From Gnetum montanum (lineage: Eukaryota; Streptophyta; Gnetopsida; Gnetales; Gnetaceae), in NCBI GenBank assembly GCA_015680685.1, contig MNCI01019113.1:466560-530559 (forward strand): a stretch of 64,000 nt of DNA. The letters are read 5' to 3'. The position numbers and the translations under genes are program-made. Positions 45,240-57,060 of this stretch are shown here, piece by piece (position 1 is the first letter of the stretch; each line of letters begins with the position of its first letter). A model generated the notes under the pieces. That model ran no database searches and was not told where the DNA came from. It saw only the letters and a program-made list of their open reading frames with translations.

Positions 45240-48060
45240 ACTTCTTTGGTGGCTGGGAAATAAGAAATGAAATCAAATGGTCCTAGGTGGTGGAGGTTCC
45301 TGAGGTGCTAAAGGATCTTCTCTTGCCTTTGGTGCATGTGGCTATTGTGGTTGAGGCTGTCTGGTTGCAATTGCAACTACTAGTGGAAGACAAAAAGTAT
45401 CTAGTAATTCTTTCATCTTCTCCTAGTTACTTCAAAGATCATACATGGTCTACGCAGCATTACCAATGTGAGCTAGTACGGGAATATCCCACAAACAAGG
45501 CATTGTAGGAAATAGCTCCTTCATATTCATGAACTAGGCTATGAATTTTTTTTGTTTAATTTCAAACTGCTTCATAACATTCTATAGCTCTTGGTAGTCA
45601 TTCAACTACCAAACTAGGTTCGTAGTAATGGATCTTTGATCAATGAAGCAGTATCTAAGAATATCGAGTTTAGCATTCACTATTTTAAGCTTTTTCTTGG
45701 TCTCCTTATGGTGCTTGAACTTGGCCTCATACAATAGGTATGAGCTAGTTACTTACTTTTCCAAGTCTAACCTTAGCTTTTTGATAGTCATCATTTCTAA
45801 GTTTGCATAGTAAAGGTTGGTGAGCTCCATGTATTCAGTCATTTCCTCGATTGACGGCTCCTTTAGGAAGATTTTAGCTTTATTGTACATGTTCAACCCA
45901 TCAAAGATAGGCGATCACATATCACCTCCTTGTTGGAATTTCTGGAGGGTCTCATTCACCCTTGCCTTCACTAGTTGGATTTGTTTTTAATTGATCTCCT
46001 TTTGCAATTCAACCTAGTCCTTGAAGTGGTTTTTAACACTTTCAAATTTAAGGACCTCATTCTTCTAGATGGTGATTTCACTTGCAAACCTATGGAAAAG
46101 GGCACAGACCTTTGCCATCGAGAGAGTACAGTTCTTTACTCCAAGCCTACTTAAGTCCATTATCACCTTGGTAAGCTGCTCATGCTGCTACCTCATATAT
46201 TCAACCATTTGCTCCTTTTGATGCTCGACAATATATAGGTGATGATTGTTCTTGGTCAGAAATGCATTCTCTTGGTGAACCTCCAACAAGTCCTTTTGAA
46301 TGTTGTTGATGATGACATTAGCTAAGGATTGGTCAAAAATCACTGGATCCTTTGCATACTCATCCTTTTGAAGTTTAGCTTGAAGTTGTTGAAAAGCTTC
46401 ATCCATAGTCATTACTTGGTTGAGTATTGTGGTATCAGTGAGGTGGACAACTAAGCACTGATTCTTAGCTCTAGTTATTTCAAGTTAAGCCTTGGAAATA
46501 ATGCACTTGCCCCTTACTTTTAACAACACCAAATGGATAATAGTAATGTCATCTAGAAGGTCAAAGACCTTTGAAATTGGTTATCGAGTTCTCACCAATT
46601 GTTCTAGTAACTCCTCGTGTTGGGCTAGGCTGAACCTTTCACTTACTATTTCTATGGACATCTACACATCTTTGAGCATAACAATATCCAATATAGATGT
46701 TTTAGGTACATTTAGGGCTTCATCCACTCTATCTACCATTACCTTGACTATTTTTTTCTACTCTTGGTGCTGCATCACTAAGACAATTACCCCATCACCC
46801 TTCTCCAAGTGCACCGAGAAGGTAGAGACATTTTTAGAGATTTGTGGGAATTTTTGATATCTTGGAAATGGACATCGTTACCTCTTGGGAATTGGGATGT
46901 GAGGATGTGAGTGCTTGCATTCATTGAGCAGAGAAACTTGACACCATGTTCTTCAACTAGCTTATTTTATGATTTACCCCATTTAGATGGCTCAAGGTTG
47001 GTCGATAGATGGATTACCACTTGGACCAACTTGTTATTGCTAAAAAAGTTATTCTTGAAGCTTTTGCATGCACTCCATGGTAGCACATGTCTCTGATGTT
47101 ATTTAGTCAGTGAGTGGGTGGTGGTGGCTACTCCTCTTCCTTCATTATGACAAGGACCTTATCTTTTATCATTTTCATCCAAGAGGTGGTAGGAGCATGT
47201 CTTAATGTATCATTAGAGTAATGAGCTATCCCTTTATTGGGCATGGAAAGGGGAGTATCTTTCTCCCACATCCATTTTCTTTGAATCACTTCTCTATCCC
47301 TAGATAGATTAGCTGTGGAAGGTTGATAGTAAATTTCCTACCCAGAGCAACACATGCATGGGCAGAGATAGTTGTCACCTTGCTAGGCCTCACCATTGAA
47401 TTGAGGTGGTAGGCTGATATCTTGAAGTAAGTGCATTTTTTTGTGGTGAGTACACCATACTCCTTATGGTCCACTCCATAGCACCACTAAATCCACTCCT
47501 TTTTAACCTTTGGGTTTACTCGCATAGAGATCTTTGCTAGATTGGTCCTAGTTTTAGGCAAGCTAAGGGCCTTAGAGATGGCCTTTACTAAGTAGGACAC
47601 ACTTATGTTCTTGATCTTCATAGTGGAATTTGGCTACCTATTATTATAGAAGAGATAGTTCTCTTCCATGTACCACTTCCTATTGAAAGTGATGATTGGC
47701 CACATGGAAGAGATTTGTAGTTGGGGTTTGACATCTTCTGGGGCAAATTCTACGAAGGTACCAAAGTTCAATTCTTGGAGAACTAAACGTTGGATATTCT
47801 TAGACTAAATTTTCCTAAGGTAAACATCCTCAATGTGACCTCAAGGTTTGGCCTTGGTCTTGGTGCCTCATCTCAATGTGATTACTCTATTTTAGCTTGG
47901 GTAATCTAATAGATAGATCCATTTTGGGATTGTCTTGAAGAGATCCCATTGCATGGTTTCAGTTGCCTACTCCTAGGATTGTTCTTGTTGGCCCCTTCTA
48001 GTTCTAGGTTACTTGTCCCTTTGTTGGGATGGTTCTCCTTCCTACAAGTGCTTAGGTCTT
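45240..48060 (-). pseudogene. Third ORF of G2-c (unknown function)
   Basis: This is the longest of the three copies. From the promoter-proximal end: LVLQELNFGTFVEF, MWPIITFNRKWYMEENYLFY, KIKNISVSYLVKAI, LAKISMRV, YGVDHKEYGVLTTKK, YHLNSMVRPSKVTTISAHAC and INLPQLIYLGIEK (47800-47290). The distal half at 46412-46188 (DEAFQQLQAKLQKDEYAKD ... VHQENAFLTKNN) is clearly coiled coil. There are multiple stops. It could be an env-like or an accessory nucleic-acid-binding protein; no hydrophobic anchor is visible. Confidence 0.55.
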
Positions 48061-48345
48061 AGTACCATCTATAATCATAACATGATCAAGGATTAGCATT
48101 TGGTGTGTAGCTTTATAACATTTGAGTACCTTATCTCTTTGGATTAGTTACACTTGGCTAAGTTGTGACCATGAAAAATTTGATTATTTTAATATTATTT
48201 TTATTTTAATGTTTACAAATTTTTTTGGAAAGGTTTAACTCTTGTAAATTAGTGATTTTAATATTATTTTATTAGCTAAACCTTGTGGAAGTTAGAAAAC
48301 ATTCAAAAAAAAATTTCATTAAAAACCTAAGGTTTGTGGCCCCCA

Positions 48346-48517
48346 NNNNNNNNNNNNNNNNNNNNNNNNNNNNNNNNNNNNNNNNNNNNNNNNNNNNNNN
48401 NNNNNNNNNNNNNNNNNNNNNNNNNNNNNNNNNNNNNNNNNNNNNNNNNNNNNNNNNNNNNNNNNNNNNNNNNNNNNNNNNNNNNNNNNNNNNNNNNNNN
48501 NNNNNNNNNNNNNNNNN
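48346..48517. other. Assembly gap (172 N)
   Basis: Unresolved bases between integrase and the third ORF of G2-c. The left flank TTTGTGGCCCCCA matches 15982-15994 in G2-b, so the gap hides the counterpart of about 15995-16540 there. Confidence 1.
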
Positions 48518-48839
48518 GCCTAAGGGATAAGAAACTTAACTAACCAAACCAAGGTAATGGTTCTCCCCATAGTGCGATCATGCCCTTAATTCCCTTACAT
48601 GCCCTCAAACCAAGGAGTTCGTGGATCCCATGGGTGACTAATGATTATGGTAAGTTAAAGACTAAATCACAAAAGAAACTATCTAGAAACTTTGACATAT
48701 CAAACTAAGATATTGAATAGAACATGAAAAGAGGTAGTGAGGTGAGATATGGAAGGTAGAGATGGATGAGATGGAGAGTGGAATGGAGTCTTGTATTGTG
48801 GTCACATGAAGTTCCTTGTGGATTTTGTAATTAATAAGG

Positions 48840-49330
48840 CCCGATGCCTATGAAATGAGTACCATTATTAGAAATAAGTACATGTGGCATCACAAACCTA
48901 TTTACAAGATATTGTTGTACAAATCAAGTAGCTATAGAAGATGTACAATTGGTGATGGCTATAGCTTCTTTCCATTTCATATAGTAGTTAACAACGAATA
49001 TGATGTATGCCTTTTCATTTGACATGGGTGTGATGGGATCCATGAAGTCAATGCCCCAAATATCAAAGGGCTCTAGTGGTTGGATCCACTGCTGAGGTTC
49101 CTCCATATGAGCGATCATTCCATCATCATGTTGACAATGTTCATAGGAGGAGACGAAGTGGTGAGGATCCCTGAAATGTGTTGGCCAATAATACCTTAGA
49201 ATGAGGATCTTTATGACCCTACATCTCAGGGCATAGTGGCCCCCACACAGACCCTCGTGGGCATGTTAGAGTATGCGTAGTTGATCAACAGTAGGTACAC
49301 AAGCAAATGACACCATTGATGCACATCTTG
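48840..49330 (-). pseudogene. Integrase of G2-c, 3' half deleted
   Basis: Zinc region: HAHEGLCGGHYALRC, LRYYWPTHFRDPHHF and EHCQ. Core: FDIWGIDFMDPITPMSNEK and VVNYYMKWKEAIAI near 49040, then VNRFVMPHVLISNNGTHFIG near 48860. The first Asp is kept; the second reads Asn. Just beyond, the sequence jumps to the counterpart of 16830 in G2-b, so the third catalytic region and C-terminal domain are gone. Confidence 0.75.
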
Positions 49331-49449
49331 TAAAGATGTCCATTTATTTTTATGAAACATTTTAATTGGTGAAGAAACTATTATTTCTTCTTATTTTCCC
49401 AATCCTATGGCATCTTTTGAGTGAACAGGTAGGTGAGAATGCCATTGTA

Positions 49450-50770
49450 CTAGTTAGTTGCAGTGGGCATTTGTTTAGTTATATCACTAACAAAGAGAAT
49501 TTCATCTAGAAATTGATTTGATAGTGGGCTCTCCTCTACTTTTTTGTTCCATCTTAATTGAGATAAGTGGTCAATAGCCACATTCTTGGTTGTCTTTTGA
49601 TCTACCATTGTAAGATCAAATGTTTGCAAGATCACCAGCCAACATATGACATGGGGGCTTATCATCGTTTTATTCATCAGGAATTGAATTGCACTATGGT
49701 TTATGTGCATAAACACCTTGTACCTAAGCACATAGTGCCTAAAGTTCTTCAAGGAAAACACGATTATCATCAATTCCTTTTTTATTGTGGTGTAGTTTAG
49801 TTGTGCACCCATAATGCTTTTACTCATATAGTGGATATAGTAAGGACACATCTGATCATACAATTGCATGAGCATGGCCTCCAAGGCATAATTGGAAGCA
49901 TTCATCATGATATGAAAGGATTTAGATCAATTAGGTGCTCATAGAACTAGAGTTTTCACAAGCTTCTCTTTGAGTTGCTAGAATGCACATTCACATTCCT
50001 TGGTCTAGACAAATGGAGGATCCTTCTTTGTCATCTCCACCAATGATTTAGTGATCTTAGAGGAATTCTTAATAAATTTTCGATAATATCCAATGTTTTT
50101 GAGGAATGACCTTACATCTTTAATGATTTCTGGCTATCTAGTAATTCTATGGATGACCCTTATTTTTTTAGGATCCACCCATCCCTTTCTCTAAGATTCT
50201 ATGTCCCAACACAATGTCTTATTGGATCATCAAGTGGCTTTTCTACTAGTTGATCCCAAGATTTGTCTTCACATACCTATTTAGCACTTGCTCATGATGG
50301 TCCAAGGCTTACTTAAATGTAGCCCCATAGGTGGAGAACTCATCCATAAAAACTTTCATCTTGCTACCAATCTATTGTTGGAAGATGCTTAAGATAAGAC
50401 AATGAAATGTGGTAGGGGCATTTCACAGATCAAATGACATTTTTTTATATGGGAAAGTTCCTCAAGGACTCGTAAATGTTATTTTGGCCTGATCCTCTAG
50501 TGCTATTTGAATTTGGCTATAGCCACTATAACCATCTAGAAATTTGTAGTAGCAATGCCTAGAAATGGTATCTAACACTTGGTCAACAAATGGAAATGGA
50601 AAATGATCTTTGTATGTTGCCATGTTCAATAACCTGAAATTGATGTAAACCCTCCATTTGCTACCTTTCTTTAGCACTATCACAAGTGGTCTAACCCACT
50701 TGCTACCCACAATGGGATAGATGAACCTTACTTTAAGGATTTTTTCAATCTCCTCTTTCATGATCTACTT
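49450..50770 (-). pseudogene. RT and RNase H of G2-c
   Basis: The RT is best preserved at 50761-50462: EEIEKILKVRFIYPIV, WVRPLVIVLKKGSKWRVYIN, FRLLNMATYKDHFPFPFVDQ and FLDGYSGYSQIQIALED. Further on, APTTFHC and VFMDEFSTYG occupy the MPFGL and YxDD regions, the latter destroyed. RNase H at 49908-49450: MMNASNYALEAMLMQ, IHYMSKSIMGAQLNYTTIKK and VINHSAIQFL-like, then VAIDHLSQL. Mutations are mostly stops. Confidence 0.85.
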
Positions 50771-51369
50771 CATTTTTAGGTTTAACCACTATTGTGGCTA
50801 CCTCTTTAGCTTAATGAAAGGATTTGTGTAGATGCGATGTTGACATATACTAGGATCAATTTCAATGAGTTCAAGATATGACCATGTAAAAACTATTTGC
50901 CATTTGTTGACCACCTGAAATAGTTTCTTTTTTTATGCAAGAGCAAGGTTGACATTGATAATAACTAACTTTGCCATTTTTTAGGAAAGCATACTCCATT
51001 CTAGTTGGTAGAGTTTTTAACTCAAGGGGCTCTTATTTAAAACTTTTAGGGATCTCTATCTCTCCCTAATTGGTATCATCAAGTTCATCAGAGAGTTGGT
51101 AATGGATTTGCTCCATCTCATTCATGCCTTCAATGTAGGCACTCATAAGGCTCTTAGTCTATTCCATGTAGAGATATGAGTTGTTATCAAGTTTAGTTAT
51201 CAACCACTAGGTTCCCTCTTATTTTTTGACTACTGCATACAAGAACCTTTGAATTTCTATCACATTAGCACATTGTCTATATATTATGATTGATGTGCTT
51301 TTTATGGTTCATGATTTTTGCACAAAATTACACCCTGTGTCACTATACGCAATGCATGGAACACACTTT

Positions 51370-51710
51370 CTCTTAATCTTTCTAAAATCATTTTCCTTGG
51401 AAATTTGCAAGGAGAGGTCTCTGATTCCCAATCATGCATCTATTGTGATCAACCAAGCCCTTCCCATGATTATTGATAAGTCCCCCTTGCAATTTTCTAC
51501 ATGAATTACCAAGAAGTCAGTAGGATAGGACCACTCACAAATGGTTCTCACAATGTCCTCCACCAATCCCAAGGGAATGGTAATGGACTAATTTTCCAAC
51601 TCAAGAAGAATCTTACTCTTTTTGAGAGGAGGTAGGTTCCAGGCTTTGTACATTTAATGGGAGATCAAATTTACACTAGAAATTGAGTCTAGAAGAGCCT
51701 TACAAGGCTC
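51370..51710 (-). pseudogene. Retropepsin region of G2-c
   Basis: CKALLDSISSVNLIS on the minus strand near 51690 fills the D-[ST]-G loop position (changed). SIIMGRAWLITIDA-LGI near 51420 is the ILGRPWL motif. It is collinear with the same region of G2-b. Confidence 0.6.
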
Positions 51711-52248
51711 ATTCCTAGCAATTTGCAAGTAAATTAGGGAACTATTAGGATTAAATATTTTCTTGGAACGGTGGCTAGCCATTATCCAATTGGTGACTAA
51801 ATGGGGTTAACATGATAGTATGTACATTGGGAGGCATTTGGTTTGAAGGGCTCTTGAATGATGTAGTAGAGGATGAGGGAGAAGTAGGATCATCAACCAT
51901 AGGTGTCTATGAGGGCTTAAAAGAAATGTTTCTTTGGAAGAAAGATCTTTTTTGGGGTTTATTTTCTGAACCACTTAGTTGGAGAGCTGACTATAAGTTA
52001 ATAGCCCTTGTGATGTTTATTTGCTGCTGCTAGGTAGGAATTTCACCTTGTGTGGATGGAGTTGATGGCAATTGAGTTAAGGATGGAGGTATAGGTGTAG
52101 AAGGAAGAGGAGGGTAGAATGAAAATGGGGAATTTCCTCTTAGAGATTAAGCTCTATAGTATTTAGGAGGGTAGTAGTGGTGTTGGAAAGATGTATGACT
52201 AGAAGAGTCATGTAGAGATATTGGTTGTTAAACATAGTACCCATATAG

Positions 52249-52342
52249 ATCTAGTTGTTGGTAAGGATACTGCTACCTTGGTGGTGGCATCCCCNAATCT
52301 AGTTGTTGGTAAGGATACTGCTACCTTGGTGGTGGCATCCCC
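52249..52342. repeat. 46-bp exact repeat flanking a single N
   Basis: The 46 bases at 52249-52294 recur exactly at 52297-52342, separated only by N at 52295 and one A. G2-b has a single copy at the matching place (about 21760-21815). This looks like an unmerged contig overlap rather than biology. Confidence 0.85.
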
Positions 52343-52499
52343 CATGATTGTGGATGCTACCACTATTGGTACTATTCATGAGGTTGGGCTAGAGCTTCAC
52401 TCAAATAGTAGACTTACTATTGGTGGAATTGTCTGTAGTTGCCTTGAGGATAAGGCAACCTCCTGGGTGCTTGCTTTCTTGCTAGTCTAGGATTTAGCA

Positions 52500-54438
52500 T
52501 GTACACCCTAGACTCCTACAAGTGTGACACCATGGGGCAATGTCCCTTAGGATGATTTTATTGGTAAATGTCACATCCACCATCATAATCTATTTTAGAC
52601 TCTGAAACCTCTTCAATGGTAGTAGCTTTGCCCTTACCCTTTTGATGAGCACGTTTAACTCCTTTCATTCTCCTTTGGTCATAACCACTACCTTGCTCTT
52701 TGGACTCTTCAACAATTCTAAGAGCACTCTAGAATTTTTCATCCAAAAAATCCCACATTTTATCTACATTGGATGATATTTCAGAAACAAAGTTTTGGAT
52801 TGGCAAGGTTTTACGTTGTACTATTTCATTAAGGGATGCCTCTTTCTCATTGTCACAAAATCAAACTTTCCTTTCTTGGATGAAAATATTTTAGTTGTAT
52901 TCTTCTACACTTTCCCTTTTTCTCAACTCACCTTCTTCTTTGACCACTTACTCAATTAGCCTCTAGATCTAATGGACCCTTAGTTCTAAAAGTCTCCATT
53001 GGGCATAGATCCCAAGAGTTCTCCTCATTTTTATTTTGAGCCCATCTATGATATGGTGGAGCTTCTCCCTTTGAAAAAAGACATGGCCTAGGTATTTTTT
53101 CAATAGAGAGTAATATCTACCCATGGTCACATGCAAGGATTCATGTGTTTCTTGTTTCCATCCTTGGATCTGTTTCCTCAGATTAGGTACTTGGGAGTAT
53201 GTTTGATACTTATCATTAAAGAGTTCAAGCATCATACTCCATTGTCTAATTGATTTCAGTTCTAAAGAATAATACCAACTTTCAACCTTCTTGATGAGTG
53301 TTCTAGGGAATAGCTTTAGTTTTTTCCATTCATTTTCCACATTCTATAAGGCACAAGCATTGTGAAAGGCTTGAAGATGATTTTGTGGATCTGAGTTATA
53401 TCCCCCTTCAAACTTGGGTATTTTGTTCATATCAAATCATTTGATTCTATTATCTTTCACATGCGTCATTGGAATCCTCATAGCCTCTGCAATGTTTAGC
53501 ATATTCCATGTTACAAGAAAAGGATCATCATCATCATAGCCCATGTCATGGCCATGATGCCTATGATGCTATTTGCTATCCCTTCTTTCATGATGGTGGG
53601 CCTCCATTAATTTCCCATGGCCATGGTCTCTATTATTCTAGTGATTTTCATGATCATCTCTATCCTATTGATCACCTCCATCACAGTCATGTCCTCTACA
53701 ACTTTGGTTGAATCTAAACGAGGAAGAAGAGGAGAACATCAAATGTGAAGAGGGAGGAAAGCTAGCATCAGCATGGTGCCTGCTACTTCCTCTCCTTTGG
53801 TCACAACCACATTCATAATGTATATCTTTGTTTTGGTGCTTGTCCTAGTTCTTGCCCTAATTTCCTTTGAGCTTCCATGGTTATGGAACCCAATCTTCCC
53901 CAAACTAGGGTTATTTATAGTGGACTGTAAATTCTAGTTAGGGTCCCCTTCATCAAAGAAAAGAGGAGGAGAATCAGTGTTTTGAGAAATCCTAGAGAAG
54001 GAATCCTCACCTTCCTTCTAGCCTAGTAGGAATAAGAAGGTTTTGAATTGTTTCCTCTTTAATTTTTGATGTCTTGTAGTAAATCTCCTATTGTTGATCT
54101 TTCTTTCATTGTGCCTTAGTGGGATGATAATCTTGGTAGTCATGGTCTTGCACAATGTACTTTTCATTGAGCCTTACGATGCCCAATTTCATGAGTTTGG
54201 AGTAGCATCATAGGAATTTATTGATTGGATGACAACACACAATGTTTCCCTCCATGTCCCTCCACTATAGCTATTCATATTAATGCAGGATGAAGGTGAA
54301 GTCTAGAACATACTCTTCGAGATGAGTTTAAACTAGTCTGCATTGTTGGGGCACTAGCGATTTTGACCCTTCATGCCTTTTCTAATTGGATTTGCCTTCA
54401 TATGGAAATGGAGACTCTCCTTTGTGAGAAGAAGCCAT
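52500..54438 (-). pseudogene. Gag of G2-c
   Basis: Start codon at 54438 (MASSHKGESPFPYEGKSN). Near 53560-53520 a His/Asp-rich HHRHHGHDMGYDDDD stretch precedes the capsid region, which is open at 53340-52969: LKLFPRTLIKKVESWYYSLE, FNDKYQTYSQVPNLRKQIQG and LHHIIDGLKIKMRRTLG. The C-terminal part has EASLNEIVQRKTL, a basic linker and HPKGHCP, a degraded zinc-binding motif. Compared with G2-b this region is better kept. Confidence 0.75.
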
Positions 54439-54520
54439 ATTAGATTAGAAGAAGAATAATGTGCTTTTGTTAGTATTATTACTTTTCTTAATGATGTTAC
54501 TTTTGGGTTCATTACAACAT

Positions 54521-55361
54521 CCAACCATATGAATCACTAATGTTCACTAAGCAATTTGGTCAAATTCTGTAGACTTTAGCTCTCTAAGTACATTGGATCT
54601 AGGTAGTGAATTTAATAAACATGATCGTTGTCTTAGTTTCACTTGTGAAGTGCAAAGGTATGGCTAAGTGTAACTAAGGCATATGATTTCTATCATTTTA
54701 TATTTTTCATTAATTCACCTAAGTGCTAAAAATAAAGTAAATAAACATTTAATTAATCTAATAACTATGTAATTCTTAGCTAATCCTAAAATAAGCATTT
54801 TCTCACATCTGCCATACACATCTTGAACACGTTACAACACTACTAGATTTCCAAGCATTAAATGCTACTAGGATTACCAAGCATTAAGCATATGCTTGAG
54901 ATGATCATACTTATGTGTATTAATTATTCTCTATGAATTAATTAATTATATAAATTAAATTAAATCACCTAAATAATAAATGAATTAAGGAAACATTAAA
55001 CTAAGTCTAAGTGCTACAAAGTTTATGAAGAAAGGTCATCTTTATTACTGATCACATCGAGGTGCTTAGGTACATCAGTGCTAGAATAAAGATCCATACA
55101 CTCCTTACTCCTACTACAAGCACTTAGAAAATATTCTAACTTTGGAAAGATAAAACTATAAGAGTTTGATTAGCTACTAATGAATCGATGCCATAAATAT
55201 AATTAGTAAGTGCATATTTATAGGCAAGACAAGACATTGCATCGATGTGTACACGTTAATGCATGAAACCCTACATTGATGTAATTATGTTGATAGGATC
55301 ACATTGATAGGATTGTGTTGACATGATCACGTCAACACAATCCAACGATAGTGATTCATCA
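54521..55361 (-). mobile_element. 5' LTR of G2-c, one end truncated
   Basis: It aligns with 44239-45034 from CCAACCATATGAATCACTAA onward but lacks the first 28 or so bases. Those, the primer site and part of the leader are replaced by a direct junction near 54500-54520. TATA-like CCTATAAATAT on the minus strand lies at 55224-55215. Confidence 0.85.
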
Positions 55362-55404
55362 TAGGCCAATACCTATACTACTAAGGTAATACCTCATTGT
55401 TAAG
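55362..55404. mobile_element. Right part of the 143-bp insertion
   Basis: It follows the right TSD copy of G2-c and ends TCATTGTTAAG before the 16-bp repeat ATTTGATGAAATATCA at 55405-55420. See 44139-44238 for the left part. Confidence 0.5.
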
Positions 55405-57060
55405 ATTTGATGAAATATCAACTTTTGTAGGAAAGGAAGATGAAATAAAAAATGATAGCATACATTATCTAACATTATTCATCTTATATTAAGAATATTT
55501 ATCATTAGCTACAACATACTTGTCAACATATGCATTAATTCTTAAGTTAATAGTATTCTTGTTAAATGAGGAAAAATTTTCCTTACAAGTTATCTATCTA
55601 AACTAATCAATACTTTCTATAGTAAAAGTAAACTTATTCACAAAACTTCTATTTTATTTTGCTTATTTATTCTTAGTTGATCATTCTTATCATTGATATT
55701 ACATTTATTGCTTATATCTTCAACTTCATATTTTTCCTCAATTTCAATATTTTTTTTCTTATCCTTGATATCTTTTTTCTTGAGTAGAAAAGGATAAGTA
55801 TTAAACAAATATTATTCATAATGATAAAAGTTGCAAAAAATTTGGAAGATTATCATATTTAATTTCTAAGATATACTTTTAATACCAATTCCTTTTTACA
55901 ATTAAGAAGATCTATTTCAACAAAAAGATATCTATGAAATTCAAAAGATACAAAAATAGATTCCATATGCTTATTAAGACTAAAAAGTAAAATAATTTCT
56001 TTCTTATATTTCTATGAAATCAATGGAAGATGAAATGGCTTAATAAAGCATGGAACTTTAGACTATTCCTTCAATTGGACTTCAAAGTCTAGTGTATGTT
56101 TATGAATGATTAACACTACATACTTATGTATAGGTGATGCTATATCTAAGGTATGCTACACCATAAAGGCATTGCTGAACTCAACAAGTAGACAAAAAGA
56201 ATAATAATTAGCATGAATAACTTGAATGTTTTATTTTACATCACATCATTTAACAATGAATCAAACTTTAATTAAAATTTAGGTAATCTAAAATTTACAT
56301 AGATATATATCATGATGTAAGATCAAAAACTAGTTACTCATATACATCATCAAGCAGAACAAAATTAGGTATCTTAGTTACATCAACATCACTAGAAAAA
56401 GGCATCACAAATTTTTGCTTAATAACTTGTAAATATACATTCTGAGAATTAATAGAAATTTATTGCATTGATAGAAGAAATAGAAATTTCAATATATGTT
56501 GAAGAAATTGAAAGTAATTTAGAATCCCCATAGGAGGATTTTAGAGAAATCAGATACAATGAAGAAAATTCAAAGAGAGAATTTAGATCTACTAGAAAAA
56601 ATTAGTAGAAAATACATATAGTTGGGGTGGAAGCGGGGGGATGGAAATGTTGAACCCAAAAAAAATGAATAATAATATTAAAAAAATTTGGAGTACATTA
56701 GATCATCAAATGAAGAGTCTAAAGAAAATGTTCAATGGTTTTAGGGATGCCTTTTTAGGTTTTCATCCTTACAACTAATCTTGAAAAATCTCTCCTTTGG
56801 GATATGGAAAGGATTAGGACCTGCCCTTATTTAAAAGAATCATCATAGATTTTCACTTCTTAGTAAAGAATTTCTTGTAAAGAGAAGCAAAAAAACTGTC
56901 TCTAAAGAAAAAAGAATACATCAATTAGAGATAAAGAACAAATAATAGCAAAACCTAAAAGGTTTCCATTCTTGAATCTCCAAAACAAAAAGAAATTAAT
57001 ATTATAGAAAATAAATTAACTATTCATCTTTCACCAAGATTGTTTTTTCTTAAATTTGAA
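55405..57060 (-). repeat. 3' non-coding region of L1 copy LINE3
   Basis: A direct match to 2060-3726; its last 410 bases are the reverse complement of 43624-44035. No coding. It contains GGGGTGGAAGCGGGGGGATGG at 56625-56645, absent from the LINE1 copy. Confidence 0.65.

Larger units (their letters stand above)
44239..55361 (-). mobile_element. Ty3/gypsy element G2-c
   Basis: LTRs are at 44239-45034 and 54521-55361, with imperfect TSD TAGGT (44234-44238) and TAGGC (55362-55366). Minus-strand order is gag, protease, RT, RNase H, partial integrase, third ORF. Compared with G2-b it lacks about 1.6 kb covering the second half of integrase, and the LTR/leader junction including the primer site is deleted near 54500-54520. 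Confidence 0.9.

Noticed and set aside
49567-49800. Plus-strand frame of 77 codons
   Set aside because: It overlaps the clear RNase H frame on the minus strand and has no features of its own.
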